DNA of 14,721 nucleotides from a bacterium (GTDB taxonomy: Bacteria > AUK180). The stretch's first letter is position 1; each line of letters begins with the position of its first letter. The stretch is from positions 1 to 14,721 of the forward strand of contig JAUXGM010000045.1 of NCBI GenBank assembly GCA_030622125.1, read 5' to 3'. Under the pieces are notes generated by a model, which saw only the letters and a list, made by a program, of their open reading frames with translations, ran no database searches and had not been told where the DNA came from. The position numbers and the translations under genes were made by a program. Positions 1 through 7,882 of the stretch are shown in pieces.

Positions 1-21
1 TATTAAATTCAGAAAACAGGC

Positions 22-52
22 GGGACGTACCTCGGATGTTCAGGTGCGTCCC
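22..52. repeat. Imperfect inverted repeat (hairpin) of the GTGTCCC repeat family
   Basis: Arms gggacgtacct (22-32) and aggtgcgtccc (42-52) are complementary over 11 positions with a single T-G wobble, around a 9-base loop. The GGTGYGTCCC half-unit recurs at 64-73 and 234-243 and, inverted, at 14705-14714, so this hairpin belongs to a dispersed intergenic family. Its function is unknown. It looks like a REP-type palindrome, but no transposase lies in the window. Confidence 0.7.
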
Positions 53-80
53 AAGAAAGTTGAGGTGTGTCCCGGATTCT
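43..80 (+). repeat. Diverged copy of the dispersed GTGTCCC repeat
   Basis: This block has the same order of parts as the better copy at 227-262: ggtgcgtcccaaga, then a spacer, then gtgtcccggattct. The spacer here is longer (about 12 bases between the two conserved parts), so it is a diverged direct copy. It shares bases with the hairpin at 22-52. Confidence 0.65.
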
Positions 81-191
81 TCCTTAGATAACGATAGACC
101 ACCCGAGAACAGTATAGACAAGGCAATAAGGAAACAAGGGAATAAGGGAATAAGTAAAGAAGATTTAAGATTTGAAATTTGGAGTTTTCTG

Positions 192-225
192 TCACTATTC
201 ACTTTTCACTATTCATTTTTCACTT
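192..225 (+). repeat. Short tandem repeat, 14-base period
   Basis: Two full units, tcactattcacttt (192-205) and tcactattcatttt (206-219), differ at one position. A partial third unit (tcactt) ends at 225. Similar attcact words occur on the minus strand near 14583-14605, just after queH. It is noncoding simple sequence next to the dispersed repeat. Confidence 0.6.
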
Positions 226-226
226 G

Positions 227-262
227 TTTTTTTGGTGTGTCCCAAGATTGTGTCCCGGATTC
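227..262 (+). repeat. Dispersed GTGTCCC repeat, left copy of an inverted pair
   Basis: A run of seven T is followed by ggtgtgtcccaaga, one variable base, then tgtgtcccggattc. The reverse complement of 14686-14721 matches it at 35 of 36 bases; the only difference is t versus c at the 22nd base. The repeat therefore lies near both ends of the window in opposite orientation. It contains two GTGTCCC cores in direct orientation, 13 bases apart. It could be a small mobile or REP-like intergenic element. Confidence 0.85.
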
Positions 263-290
263 AATAGAATCGGCTACCAAGGAAATCCAG

Positions 291-329
291 TTGCCTGTCT
301 GCGTGCTGTCGCACAGCACAGGCAGGCAA
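291..329. repeat. Strong intergenic hairpin, GCCTG-rich
   Basis: Left arm 291-309 and right arm 313-329 pair over about 17 bases, with one G-T wobble, a 2-base bulge and a 3-base loop. The GC content stands out against the surrounding AT-rich spacer. No U-run follows, so it is not a typical intrinsic terminator, and the nearest + gene (rpsT) has its own promoter 90 bases further on. It is probably a repeated palindromic element. Confidence 0.65.
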
Positions 330-421
330 ACTCCGTAAACATCATTGTTGCAATATTTAATTCCGTCAAATCCGTGATTAAATAAATCTTATTTCGCAAA
401 AAACTAAATCAAAATAAAAAT

Positions 422-450
422 TTGACTTTTTATGTTTTTTTTGATAAAAT
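422..450 (+). promoter_or_regulatory. Sigma70-type promoter of rpsT
   Basis: TTGACT at 422-427, a 17-base spacer and TAAAAT at 445-450. The predicted start near 457 gives a 5' leader of about 24 bases, too short for a riboswitch or an autoregulatory leader. The leader contains the Shine-Dalgarno AGGAGA (468-473), 7 bases before the rpsT ATG. Confidence 0.85.
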
Positions 451-480
451 GGGGAATGAATATTTTTAGGAGAAATTGTT

Positions 481-762
481 ATGCCACAACATAAATCGGC
501 TATTAAAAGGATGAAGCAGAACCAAAAAAGAAGAGCAAGGAACAGTTATTATATTTCAACATTAAAAACCTATGAAAAGAAATTTTTAAAAGCGATTGAT
601 GATAAAAAAGATTATGATGAGTTGAAAAAACTATACAATAAACTTGTTTCTCTCTATGATAAAGTTGCTGATAAAGGAATTATACATAGAAATAAAGCGG
701 CGAGAAAAGTTTCAGCTTTCACAAAAAGAATCAATGGAATAAAACCGGCAGATTCTCAATAA
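481..762 (+). CDS. rpsT: Small ribosomal subunit protein bS20
   Basis: This 93-residue, very basic, mostly helical protein is a primary 16S rRNA-binding protein of the 30S subunit. The N-terminus MPQHKSAIKRMKQNQKRRARN is the family signature. The second hallmark, GIIHRNKAARKVSAFTKRI, lies at about residues 66-84. Length is slightly above the usual 85-90 because of a short C-terminal tail. The ATG is fixed by AGGAGA 7 bases upstream and by a clear promoter. The gene is monocistronic on the plus strand. Its last 32 bases overlap the 3' end of holA, read convergently from the other strand, so no terminator fits between them. Confidence 0.98.
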   Translation: MPQHKSAIKRMKQNQKRRARNSYYISTLKTYEKKFLKAIDDKKDYDELKKLYNKLVSLYDKVADKGIIHRNKAARKVSAFTKRINGIKPADSQ

Positions 763-1786
763 ATTCTTCAAAATAAAATTTTTTTAATGATTGAGTGGTA
801 ACTTCACCTTTTAATTTAAGTTCCAGGGTAAACAATAAACTCAATTGTTTTTTAAAATATTTTTGAGTTAATTTTCTTACAGATGTAACGATCTCCCTTT
901 TTTTATTAAATGGTGCCTGAAAAGAAGCTGCAATATCCTTTTCATTATTGGTTTTTTCCATTACCTTTTTTACGGACAAATTTCTTTTGTATGTCCACCA
1001 GAGTCGAGTCAATAGAGTCATATCCCAATTACTTGCAGATTCATTGATGATGCGGGTAAGATATTTTAATGCATTGTCCTTCCTGCCAAAAAGAGCGGCA
1101 TCGCAAAAATCAAAAAGTGAGATTATCTTGAAATCACCTACGCCTTCATTTATATCTGCCAATTCAATATAATCCTTATCGTTTGTATAAAGTATCAATT
1201 TATCAAGTTCTGATCTTATTGTAGCTAATGTTCCATCCGTTCCCTCAATAATGTAAGGTACTATATCGGGTGAAATTTTCTTTTTATTTGATCTCAGGTA
1301 GTTTAGTACCCATTGCGTCGTATCTCTTTCACTCAATTTATATGCAATATAGTAAGCAGCATACTTTTTTTCCAACAGTTTCTTGAATTCCGGCACCCAT
1401 TTTTTTTGAGGTGGTGTTTGGATCTTATTTGTAGAAAGGAGTATCACAACAATATCAACTGTTTTTGATACCCACCGTCCTGAATTTAACACCTTCAGTA
1501 TTCCTTCCTTTGATTTTGCGGAAAAGTCATCAAAATAATTAATTAAGATAACTCTTTTTGAGAAAAAAGATGCCTGACAGATATGGGTTTCAAGTGTTTT
1601 TTCATCCTCATAATTTTCAGGAAGAATCTCCTGATAACTAAAAGGACTGTTGTTGTTGCCGAGAACAACATTCTTTATTTTTTTTACACTTTCCTTTTTA
1701 ATGTAATATTCATCTCCATCAAGAATATAAAGTGGAAACATCGGGTCTACGATAATATCATCTGTTTTTCTTAATGTTTTTTTCAT
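731..1786 (-). CDS. holA: DNA polymerase III subunit delta
   Basis: Probable delta subunit of the clamp-loader complex, which opens the beta clamp at replication forks. At 351 residues it fits the family (about 330-350). The start resembles the family N-terminus (MFPLYILDGDEYYIKK, residues 16-31). A central helical part carries the typical TIRSELDKLILY (189-200), and the collar domain contains LELKLKGEV (321-329). As in other delta subunits, no Walker A motif is seen. The first ATG (1786) overlaps the lipM stop as ATGA; Met16 is an alternative start, and neither has a strong Shine-Dalgarno. It is the last gene of the minus-strand run and ends inside rpsT. Confidence 0.88.
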   Translation of the reverse strand: MKKTLRKTDDIIVDPMFPLYILDGDEYYIKKESVKKIKNVVLGNNNSPFSYQEILPENYEDEKTLETHICQASFFSKRVILINYFDDFSAKSKEGILKVLNSGRWVSKTVDIVVILLSTNKIQTPPQKKWVPEFKKLLEKKYAAYYIAYKLSERDTTQWVLNYLRSNKKKISPDIVPYIIEGTDGTLATIRSELDKLILYTNDKDYIELADINEGVGDFKIISLFDFCDAALFGRKDNALKYLTRIINESASNWDMTLLTRLWWTYKRNLSVKKVMEKTNNEKDIAASFQAPFNKKREIVTSVRKLTQKYFKKQLSLLFTLELKLKGEVTTQSLKKFYFEEFIENLPVLFH

Positions 1787-2544
1787 CGTTTAAATATCCA
1801 TTCCTTTGAACTGTATTTCTCATTTGCAAGTTTTTCAGCGAGTTTTTTTTCTTTATCCGATAGGGTATATTCGTTGGTTGTATATATCTTTGAAAGAGAA
1901 TTAATTACAGTATTCTCCACATCACTTACAGTAATTTCATTAGGTATGAGATCATTTATTCCCTTCACACTTTTTTTCAAGTGTGCAGCACTGATTTTAT
2001 AGATATCGCTCCAAAGATCGTAATCAATGGTAAAGATAATTGAACCATGCTGAAGAAACTTTTCATGATCCCTATACTGAGCACTGCCGATAACCTTATG
2101 TCCATTTAAAGTTATTTCATACAGGGAAGGAGCATCAAAACAATTGGGAGAATTTGATCTTTTTTCACTCTCGGAAACATTTATATCTATCCCGAGAACA
2201 TTAAACGCTTCTTTGAAAATTCCGGCAACCTTATAATATGATGTCAAAAGATCACTTTTTGCAAAGTAATGATCATACCCTCCGATCATGCTGTAAGTCA
2301 ATTCGTAATGATGGATCACCCCACGCCCTCCGGTCATTCGCCTAACGATAGAGATATCGTTTCTCTCTTTTAATTCCTTGAATGGCTCGGATCTCTGAAA
2401 ATACCCAAGAGAGAGAGTCGGTTTATCCCAAAGATAGAATCTAAAAAGCGGTGGAACTTCCCGATTATAGTTTTGAAATAACGCTTCATCAATGCCCATA
2501 TTTAAATAGGCATTATTACTCCTTACTTTCAGTATTCGTATCAT
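1783..2544 (-). CDS. lipM: Octanoyl-[acyl carrier protein]:protein octanoyltransferase, LipM type
   Basis: Cofactor transferase of the LplA/LipB/biotin-ligase fold, expected to move octanoate from ACP to lipoyl-dependent proteins such as GcvH as the first step of lipoate synthesis. Numbering from the ATG at 2544 (253 residues), [18 protein letters not shown] lies at about 68-85. [10 protein letters not shown] begins at Cys135, the position of the LipM nucleophile, and KVIGSAQYR with LQHGSI follows. The Cys in this context favours LipM over lipoate-protein ligase LplA, though family members are hard to separate by eye. A TTG six bases upstream is possible; no Shine-Dalgarno is seen. The start overlaps the chemoreceptor gene by 29 bases and the end overlaps holA by 4, suggesting translational coupling. 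Confidence 0.85.
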   Translation of the reverse strand: MIRILKVRSNNAYLNMGIDEALFQNYNREVPPLFRFYLWDKPTLSLGYFQRSEPFKELKERNDISIVRRMTGGRGVIHHYELTYSMIGGYDHYFAKSDLLTSYYKVAGIFKEAFNVLGIDINVSESEKRSNSPNCFDAPSLYEITLNGHKVIGSAQYRDHEKFLQHGSIIFTIDYDLWSDIYKISAAHLKKSVKGINDLIPNEITVSDVENTVINSLSKIYTTNEYTLSDKEKKLAEKLANEKYSSKEWIFKR

Positions 2545-4234
2545 TTTCAACTTTTGTTATATGAAATTGGTCAACCTGCTTTTTTAAATTATTCGATATG
2601 TTGGAAAGTTCAATTGCTGCTGCCGAAAGTTCTTCCATTGAAGCTGCCTGTTCCTCCGTAGAAGATGATGCCTCCTCCGTAGATGCAGCACCTTCCTCCG
2701 AGATCGCTGCTATCTCAAGAATGGATTCATTTATCTTCTGTGTACTATCAACCTGTTCCCCTATCATCCCATTTATTTGATTAAGATTATCATTTGCTTT
2801 TGCAATGCCGTCTGCTATCTTTAAAAAAGCATTCTCTGTATTTGCAGAAAGATGGGATATTCCCTTTATAACCTCGGCTCCATTAGAAATTGTACTGGCA
2901 AGCGTTTCTATCTGTTTTTGAACACTTAATATTGTGATCTCTACCTTTTCGGATTCTTCAGAACTTTGTTCGGATAATTTTTTTACCTGCTCGGCAACAA
3001 CTGTAAAACCTTTTCCCGCTTCCCCGGCACGGGCTGCTTCTATTGCTGCATTGAGGGCGAGAAGATTTGTTTGGCTTGCAATATTTTTAATTGAATTTAC
3101 AAATTCTCCAACCTTGGTAGAAAGAATGCTTAATTCACTTATTAATTGTTCTATATTCTCAAAAAGTGTCGTTACTTCATCTAAATTGGTAAGTGAATTC
3201 TTAACCTCTTCTTTACTTCCGGAAGCAAGGGTTGAAAGTTCTTCAAAATTTACAAGGGTATTCTTGGAATTTTCCTTTATTGAAACTGAAAAATCAGCAA
3301 CCTTTTTAATAAAATTCTTCACATTCTCAACCTTTTCAGATTGATGCATCATACCATCGGAAAGTTCTTCTATCGTGGACGAGATCTCCTCTGTCGATGC
3401 CGACATTTCTTCTGCGGCAGAGGATAGATTCTCAGAATATTCAAGTATATTATTTGATATCTGAAATATCTTAGAGACCAGCCCTTCCAACATGCTCAAA
3501 AATTGGTTTATGTAATAACTCATTTCGCCAAGTTCATTTCTATCTTTATAATCTATCCGAAAGGAAAGATCTCCCTTACCTTCTACAAGTTCAAAAAGTG
3601 CTTTTTTTGTATTTCCCAATCCTGAATTCATCTTATTAATTACGAATATTCGCGTCAAAACTATAATACCCGCAAAGATAAGTAAAAATAGAATTGTAAT
3701 ATTGGCAATTAAGTTAATATTCTTTTTTATTACATTTCTGCTCAATATAACCTTAACATATCCGATTAGTTGACTCTCATCATTATAACCTGCATAAACA
3801 GGATCATAAAATAGAGATGTATCTTTTTTTGTTAAGATATTATTTTTGCCTTTCAAAATTGATCTTCTTAAATTCTCCGGAATTTGTTTTTCTTCCTTCT
3901 CATCTTTGCCCAGTTTGCCCAGCCCGATAATTAAACTACCTGTTTCATTATAGGTACCCGACCAGAGAACGCTCTTTACTCCTAAAAGAGGTTCTAATGA
4001 ACCTTTTAAAAGATTGGAGTCATCCGTTAAAATTCCAAGTTTAGTTGAAAAGGCAATGTTTTGACAAAGTGCTAATCCGACACTATTTATCTTTTCAATT
4101 GCATATTTTCTTGTCATAAAAAAGAAACATGCCATTACTACAAGTGAAATAAAGATAAAACTATACATCAACAATGATAGCTGAAAAGCAATACTTTTTT
4201 TAAATTTACCGGTTTTCACTTCTTTCTTTTTCAT
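2516..4234 (-). CDS. Methyl-accepting chemotaxis protein with periplasmic sensor
   Basis: Inner-membrane chemoreceptor of 572 residues. TM1 is at about 18-40, an extracytoplasmic sensor at 41-174 (single-Cache or CHASE8-like in layout, inferred), and TM2 at about 176-198. A HAMP domain follows (about 199-252), then a long signalling coiled coil. The conserved hairpin tip [20 protein letters not shown] spans 384-403. Two Glu/Ala/Ser-rich patches (about 271-292 and 515-540) look like adaptation methylation sites. The C-terminus (TESKE) lacks a CheR-tethering pentapeptide. The ATG follows a GAGG motif that overlaps the stop of the binding-protein gene 10 bases upstream. That placement suggests, but does not prove, that the receptor senses the same solute, directly or through the binding protein. 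Confidence 0.97.
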   Translation of the reverse strand: MKKKEVKTGKFKKSIAFQLSLLMYSFIFISLVVMACFFFMTRKYAIEKINSVGLALCQNIAFSTKLGILTDDSNLLKGSLEPLLGVKSVLWSGTYNETGSLIIGLGKLGKDEKEEKQIPENLRRSILKGKNNILTKKDTSLFYDPVYAGYNDESQLIGYVKVILSRNVIKKNINLIANITILFLLIFAGIIVLTRIFVINKMNSGLGNTKKALFELVEGKGDLSFRIDYKDRNELGEMSYYINQFLSMLEGLVSKIFQISNNILEYSENLSSAAEEMSASTEEISSTIEELSDGMMHQSEKVENVKNFIKKVADFSVSIKENSKNTLVNFEELSTLASGSKEEVKNSLTNLDEVTTLFENIEQLISELSILSTKVGEFVNSIKNIASQTNLLALNAAIEAARAGEAGKGFTVVAEQVKKLSEQSSEESEKVEITILSVQKQIETLASTISNGAEVIKGISHLSANTENAFLKIADGIAKANDNLNQINGMIGEQVDSTQKINESILEIAAISEEGAASTEEASSSTEEQAASMEELSAAAIELSNISNNLKKQVDQFHITKVENDTNTESKE

Positions 4235-4244
4235 ATTATAAACC

Positions 4245-5519
4245 TCACTTATTTAATTCTGTTTTGATCCTATTTGCCGCTTTTTTTAATCCCTCTTCAG
4301 GCTCTATCATATCCAACATGATCATCTCAATTGCCTCCGATAAGATATTTCTTGAAGTATACCATCCGGAAGATCGGGGTTCAAAATAAGCATAATCAAG
4401 TTCCTTCATCGGGACAAGAATTGTAGGATCTTCTTCAATTGCCGCCTTCATAATTGTCGTTTCAAGGGCGGATCTTCTTACGGGCAGATAATTGGTTTTA
4501 ATCGCCCATTTTGCCGTTATTTCAGGACTCGTTAGCCAATGTAAAAATTCCCAGGCTGCTTCTTCTCTCTTCTTTGATGATTTTAATATAACAATATTTG
4601 TTCCACTTAATATAACACCTTTCTTTTTATAATACGGTACCTCTGTTATACCAAGGTTGAATGTGAGTTTATTTTTCAAAAAATATTTTGAAACACAAGA
4701 AGTCATGATCATACCGACATCTCCGGCAGCAAAATTATTTTGAAAATCAAAACCCTGTCTTTTAAAACCGTATTTTCTATCAAGCAAGGATTTCCACCAT
4801 TTTAGTGCATCAATACCTGGTTGTTCATAAAATTTGGGCTGCTTTTCAAGCCTATCGGTTATTTCACCACCAGACTGTAAAAGCAAGCATTCAAATGTCC
4901 AAACGCTTAAATTAAAGGCATATCCCCATTGATTGGGGATTCCATCCTGATCTTCATCCCTTGTTAATATTTTGCAAACAGTATCAAATTCACTTTCCGA
5001 TTCTATGGGACTCCATCTTTTAGGCGGCTCAACATCAAATTTTTTGAACATATCCTTATTGTAGTAAAGTACAGGTACGCTTTTGTTACAAGGAAGCGAC
5101 CAAAGCTTTCCTTGATAGGTATTATTTTTAATAAATGCAGGGAAAAAATCATTTTTCTCTTCCTCCGGTAACTTATCGAAATAATCCTGAAGTGGAACGA
5201 TTATATCATTATCGATGAGTTTTGATGTCCATGATTCATACGCTTGCGAGATATCCGGAAGATTCCGTGCCGGTATTCCTGCAAGAAGAGATTGGATCAA
5301 CGCCGAATAACTTCCTTTATTGATTGCCCTGATCTTATATTCCGGTTCTTTATGATTGTATTCATCAATTAAGCCATTTAAAACCTTAAGCATTGGTCCG
5401 CCCATTGAATGCCAAAAGACCAATTCTTTTCCTCTTGAATATTTTTTCGGATTTCTATTTCCGCATCCTAAAAGAAACAGCATTAAAAAAAATATGAGTA
5501 ATAATCTATACTTTTTCAT
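4245..5519 (-). CDS. ABC transporter solute-binding lipoprotein, family 1 (carbohydrate type)
   Basis: Extracytoplasmic solute receptor of 424 residues for the two permeases just upstream in the operon. It starts with a lipoprotein signal peptide ending in LLGC (Cys19), so it is lipid-anchored rather than free in a periplasm. FWHSMGG (35-41) recalls UgpB-like binding proteins. [20 protein letters not shown] (139-158) is the family-1 hinge region. [12 protein letters not shown] (188-199) is an EF-hand-like calcium loop common in sugar-binding proteins. The start is fixed by AAGGAGG 4 bases before the ATG. The ligand cannot be read from sequence; sugars, glycerol phosphates and nucleoside-like glycosides are all possible. 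Confidence 0.95.
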   Translation of the reverse strand: MKKYRLLLIFFLMLFLLGCGNRNPKKYSRGKELVFWHSMGGPMLKVLNGLIDEYNHKEPEYKIRAINKGSYSALIQSLLAGIPARNLPDISQAYESWTSKLIDNDIIVPLQDYFDKLPEEEKNDFFPAFIKNNTYQGKLWSLPCNKSVPVLYYNKDMFKKFDVEPPKRWSPIESESEFDTVCKILTRDEDQDGIPNQWGYAFNLSVWTFECLLLQSGGEITDRLEKQPKFYEQPGIDALKWWKSLLDRKYGFKRQGFDFQNNFAAGDVGMIMTSCVSKYFLKNKLTFNLGITEVPYYKKKGVILSGTNIVILKSSKKREEAAWEFLHWLTSPEITAKWAIKTNYLPVRRSALETTIMKAAIEEDPTILVPMKELDYAYFEPRSSGWYTSRNILSEAIEMIMLDMIEPEEGLKKAANRIKTELNK

Positions 5520-5528
5520 ATATCCTCC

Positions 5529-6938
5529 TTATCCCTTTAGACCTGTTGTAGCAAGACTTTCTATTATTCTTCTTTGAACGAAAAAATAGAGTACGATCAA
5601 GGGAAGTATAACTATCGTAGAGGCTGCCATTAAAAGATTCCAATCCGTTCCGAACGATTGTGAAAAATTAGAAAGTCCGACCTGTAATGTCTGCATTTTC
5701 GGATCATTGGTAATGATCAATACCCAGATAAATGAATTCCATTGAAAAATAAAAGAAAAAAGTGCGGTGGTAACAAGGATCGGCTTTGAAAGTGGAAGTG
5801 CAATGTGTATAAAACCCATCCATATATTTCCACCGTCTATTCTTATTGAATCAAAAAGATCATTGGGAATTGACTTAAAGAACTGCCTCAAAAGAAAAAT
5901 GTTGGTAACATTTGCAAGCCAGGGGAGAATAATGCCAAAATAGGTATTATAAAATCCCATCTTGCTTATGATAAGGTAATTAGGAATAAGAAGCATCTGG
6001 GATGGTATCATCATTGTTGCCAAAAATAGAGTAAATATCAGTTCTTTCCCTTTAAATATAAGCCTGGCAAACGCAAATGCCGCCATTGCGGCAAGTATCA
6101 TTTGCAATAATGTTGATATGGAAGATGTAAAAACACTGTTGAAAAGATAGTAATTAAAATATTTGCCTTGCACCCATGCTCTTTTAAAATTTTCAAAGAG
6201 GAATCGCCTTTTTGTTAATTTATTCAAACTCGTTAAAACAATTCTTGACTTCCATTTTCTACCGCTTTTAATGATCTTTTTAACGGGGATCACTTCTGTT
6301 TTAGAGAGTTTTAATATTTTTACTTCAACGGATTCTTTCGGGTTCCGATTTCTATTTGATGTAAGGAAAATGATCTCCGTTTCGGAAAATTTTAATATCT
6401 CAATTTCTTTCTTCTTAAATCCCGTATAAAATTTCCCATCTTCTTCAATAATGTCATCGGGGGAAAGTAGTTCAATCCCGCCTGTTTCTACAGATCTCAC
6501 CTTTTTATAGGGAACAAGCCCGTCTTTATAAATATAGAGATGCTTTTTCCCATCTTTAAACCCATGAATATTTTCTTCGTTTATATATCTAACACTATTA
6601 TCATTTAATAAACGGATTTTTTTATAGGGAATACACTCGGTATAGGTTTTATAAATTTTTACCTTTACCTTTTTCCCCGATTTTGTATAAAATGTCTCAC
6701 CTTTTTTTAGTAGTTCTTTATTATCCTTCAACTGTTTCCCCTGCGGATCAAAGAATTTCTTCTCCTTTTCAACAAAGTAATATTTTATCTTTGGCAATTG
6801 GAGGGGGTTCCCAAGAATTTCCGAGTCCGATTTTAATGCCGTATAAAGCATCCAGATGAATGGATAAAGAAAAATCAGTGCAAAAACAGATAAAATAACA
6901 TACAAGAAAAATTTAGAAAAATAGTCACCGATTTTCAT
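5529..6938 (-). CDS. ABC sugar transporter permease, MalG/UgpE type, with large inserted domain
   Basis: Inner-membrane permease of 469 residues; the family is usually about 270-300. TM1 (about 12-34) is followed by PLQLPK (45-50). The family sequence then resumes only at FENFKRAW (248-255) and continues through about five more TM segments. The ATPase-contacting EAA loop is DSIRIDGG...FIHIALPLSKP at about 363-386. About 200 Lys-rich residues (50-248) are thus inserted in the first extracytoplasmic loop. They contain repeated strands: YTECIPYKKIRLLN, DGLVPYKKVRSVE and KTEVIPVKKI. The start follows AGGTGG by 7 bases and overlaps the stop of the partner permease gene (ATGA). The inserted domain probably faces the binding protein encoded 9 bases downstream. 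Confidence 0.94.
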   Translation of the reverse strand: MKIGDYFSKFFLYVILSVFALIFLYPFIWMLYTALKSDSEILGNPLQLPKIKYYFVEKEKKFFDPQGKQLKDNKELLKKGETFYTKSGKKVKVKIYKTYTECIPYKKIRLLNDNSVRYINEENIHGFKDGKKHLYIYKDGLVPYKKVRSVETGGIELLSPDDIIEEDGKFYTGFKKKEIEILKFSETEIIFLTSNRNRNPKESVEVKILKLSKTEVIPVKKIIKSGRKWKSRIVLTSLNKLTKRRFLFENFKRAWVQGKYFNYYLFNSVFTSSISTLLQMILAAMAAFAFARLIFKGKELIFTLFLATMMIPSQMLLIPNYLIISKMGFYNTYFGIILPWLANVTNIFLLRQFFKSIPNDLFDSIRIDGGNIWMGFIHIALPLSKPILVTTALFSFIFQWNSFIWVLIITNDPKMQTLQVGLSNFSQSFGTDWNLLMAASTIVILPLIVLYFFVQRRIIESLATTGLKG

Positions 6939-7882
6939 TGATATACCACCTTTTTTTCAGCGATTTTTCTTTGTACTACTGTTATAATTAAAATAATAAG
7001 AAACATTATAAATGCCATTGATGCGGCGTAACCAAGTTCCATATCTCTAAATGCCTTTTTGTACATATAAAATGCGGTAACAAGAGTGGTTCCAGCGGGA
7101 GAACCGCCATTTTCATATCCGGTCATTATGTAGATCGGCCCAAAGACCTGAAAGGAAAAAATCACAGAGATCGTAATTAGGAAATATATTGCCGGCGATA
7201 ATAAAGGGATAGTTATATGAATGAACTGTTTTACTTTTGAAGCACCGTCAATCTTAGCAGCTTCATAGTAGGTAATCGGTATATTTTTTAATCCCGCAAG
7301 AAGAATGACGACCTGATAACCGCATACCTTCCATGATGTCATAAGAATAATTGAAAAAAGAGCCAATGACGGACCTCCGAAGAAGCCTTTCAAAAATTTC
7401 GCTTTCGGGTCAAACAATAATTGAAAGACACCTCTTGATTCTTCAAGCCATTTCAAACCTTGTCCTTTAGAAACAGATTGTATAATATAATTGAAGATAC
7501 CACTTGATGGATCATAAAAGACCTTCCATATCGCTGCAATAGCAACAAGCGATGTAATATACGGAAGGAAATAAGTAGTTCTGAAAAAATTCTGCCCCTT
7601 TATTTTTTCATTAAGAAATTGTGAGAGCATTAGGGAAAAAATAAGAGTTAACGGTACGGATATTGCGACATACCAAACCGTATTGCCAAGTGATTGCCAG
7701 AAACTTGCATCATGAAATACGCGTATATAATTTTTTAAACCGATAAAACCGAGATTCTTTAATTCATACCGTTCAAAACTCATTATCAAAGCGTAAAGCA
7801 TCGGAAATATCTTAAAGGTCAATAGTGCTAAAAGAGCAGGACCCAAGAATAATAAGACCCACTTAAAATTACTTTTTTTCAT
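6935..7882 (-). CDS. ABC sugar transporter permease, MalF/UgpA type
   Basis: First permease of the importer, 315 residues with about six TM segments. The EAA loop YYEAAKIDGASKVKQFIHITIPLLSP (about 205-230) is textbook and marks the contact with the ATPase. The length is normal for UgpA-like proteins; it lacks the large P2 loop of E. coli MalF. A moderately long extracytoplasmic loop (about 122-170) lies before the third core helix. The start overlaps the last 14 bases of ade, with AGGA 7 bases upstream inside ade. No ATP-binding subunit gene is near, so a shared MsmK/MalK-like ATPase encoded elsewhere is likely (inference). Confidence 0.95.
   Translation of the reverse strand: MKKSNFKWVLLFLGPALLALLTFKIFPMLYALIMSFERYELKNLGFIGLKNYIRVFHDASFWQSLGNTVWYVAISVPLTLIFSLMLSQFLNEKIKGQNFFRTTYFLPYITSLVAIAAIWKVFYDPSSGIFNYIIQSVSKGQGLKWLEESRGVFQLLFDPKAKFLKGFFGGPSLALFSIILMTSWKVCGYQVVILLAGLKNIPITYYEAAKIDGASKVKQFIHITIPLLSPAIYFLITISVIFSFQVFGPIYIMTGYENGGSPAGTTLVTAFYMYKKAFRDMELGYAASMAFIMFLIILIITVVQRKIAEKKVVYQ

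Noticed and set aside
192-225. CRISPR array candidate
   Set aside because: The 14-base units are directly adjacent without spacers, number only 2.4, and no cas genes are near.
36-385. Open frames of 100 and 68 codons across the left flank
   Set aside because: They run through palindromic and tandem repeats, have no ribosome-binding site or promoter, and give unnatural compositions. They are chance frames in repeats.
422-480. Autoregulatory leader or riboswitch before rpsT
   Set aside because: The leader predicted from the promoter is only about 24 bases, with no room for a structured element.
2934-3344. 136-codon plus-strand frame inside the chemoreceptor gene
   Set aside because: It is the antisense of the conserved signalling domain. 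Its Ser/Ala-rich composition mirrors the Glu/Ser-rich coding strand, and it has no start signals.
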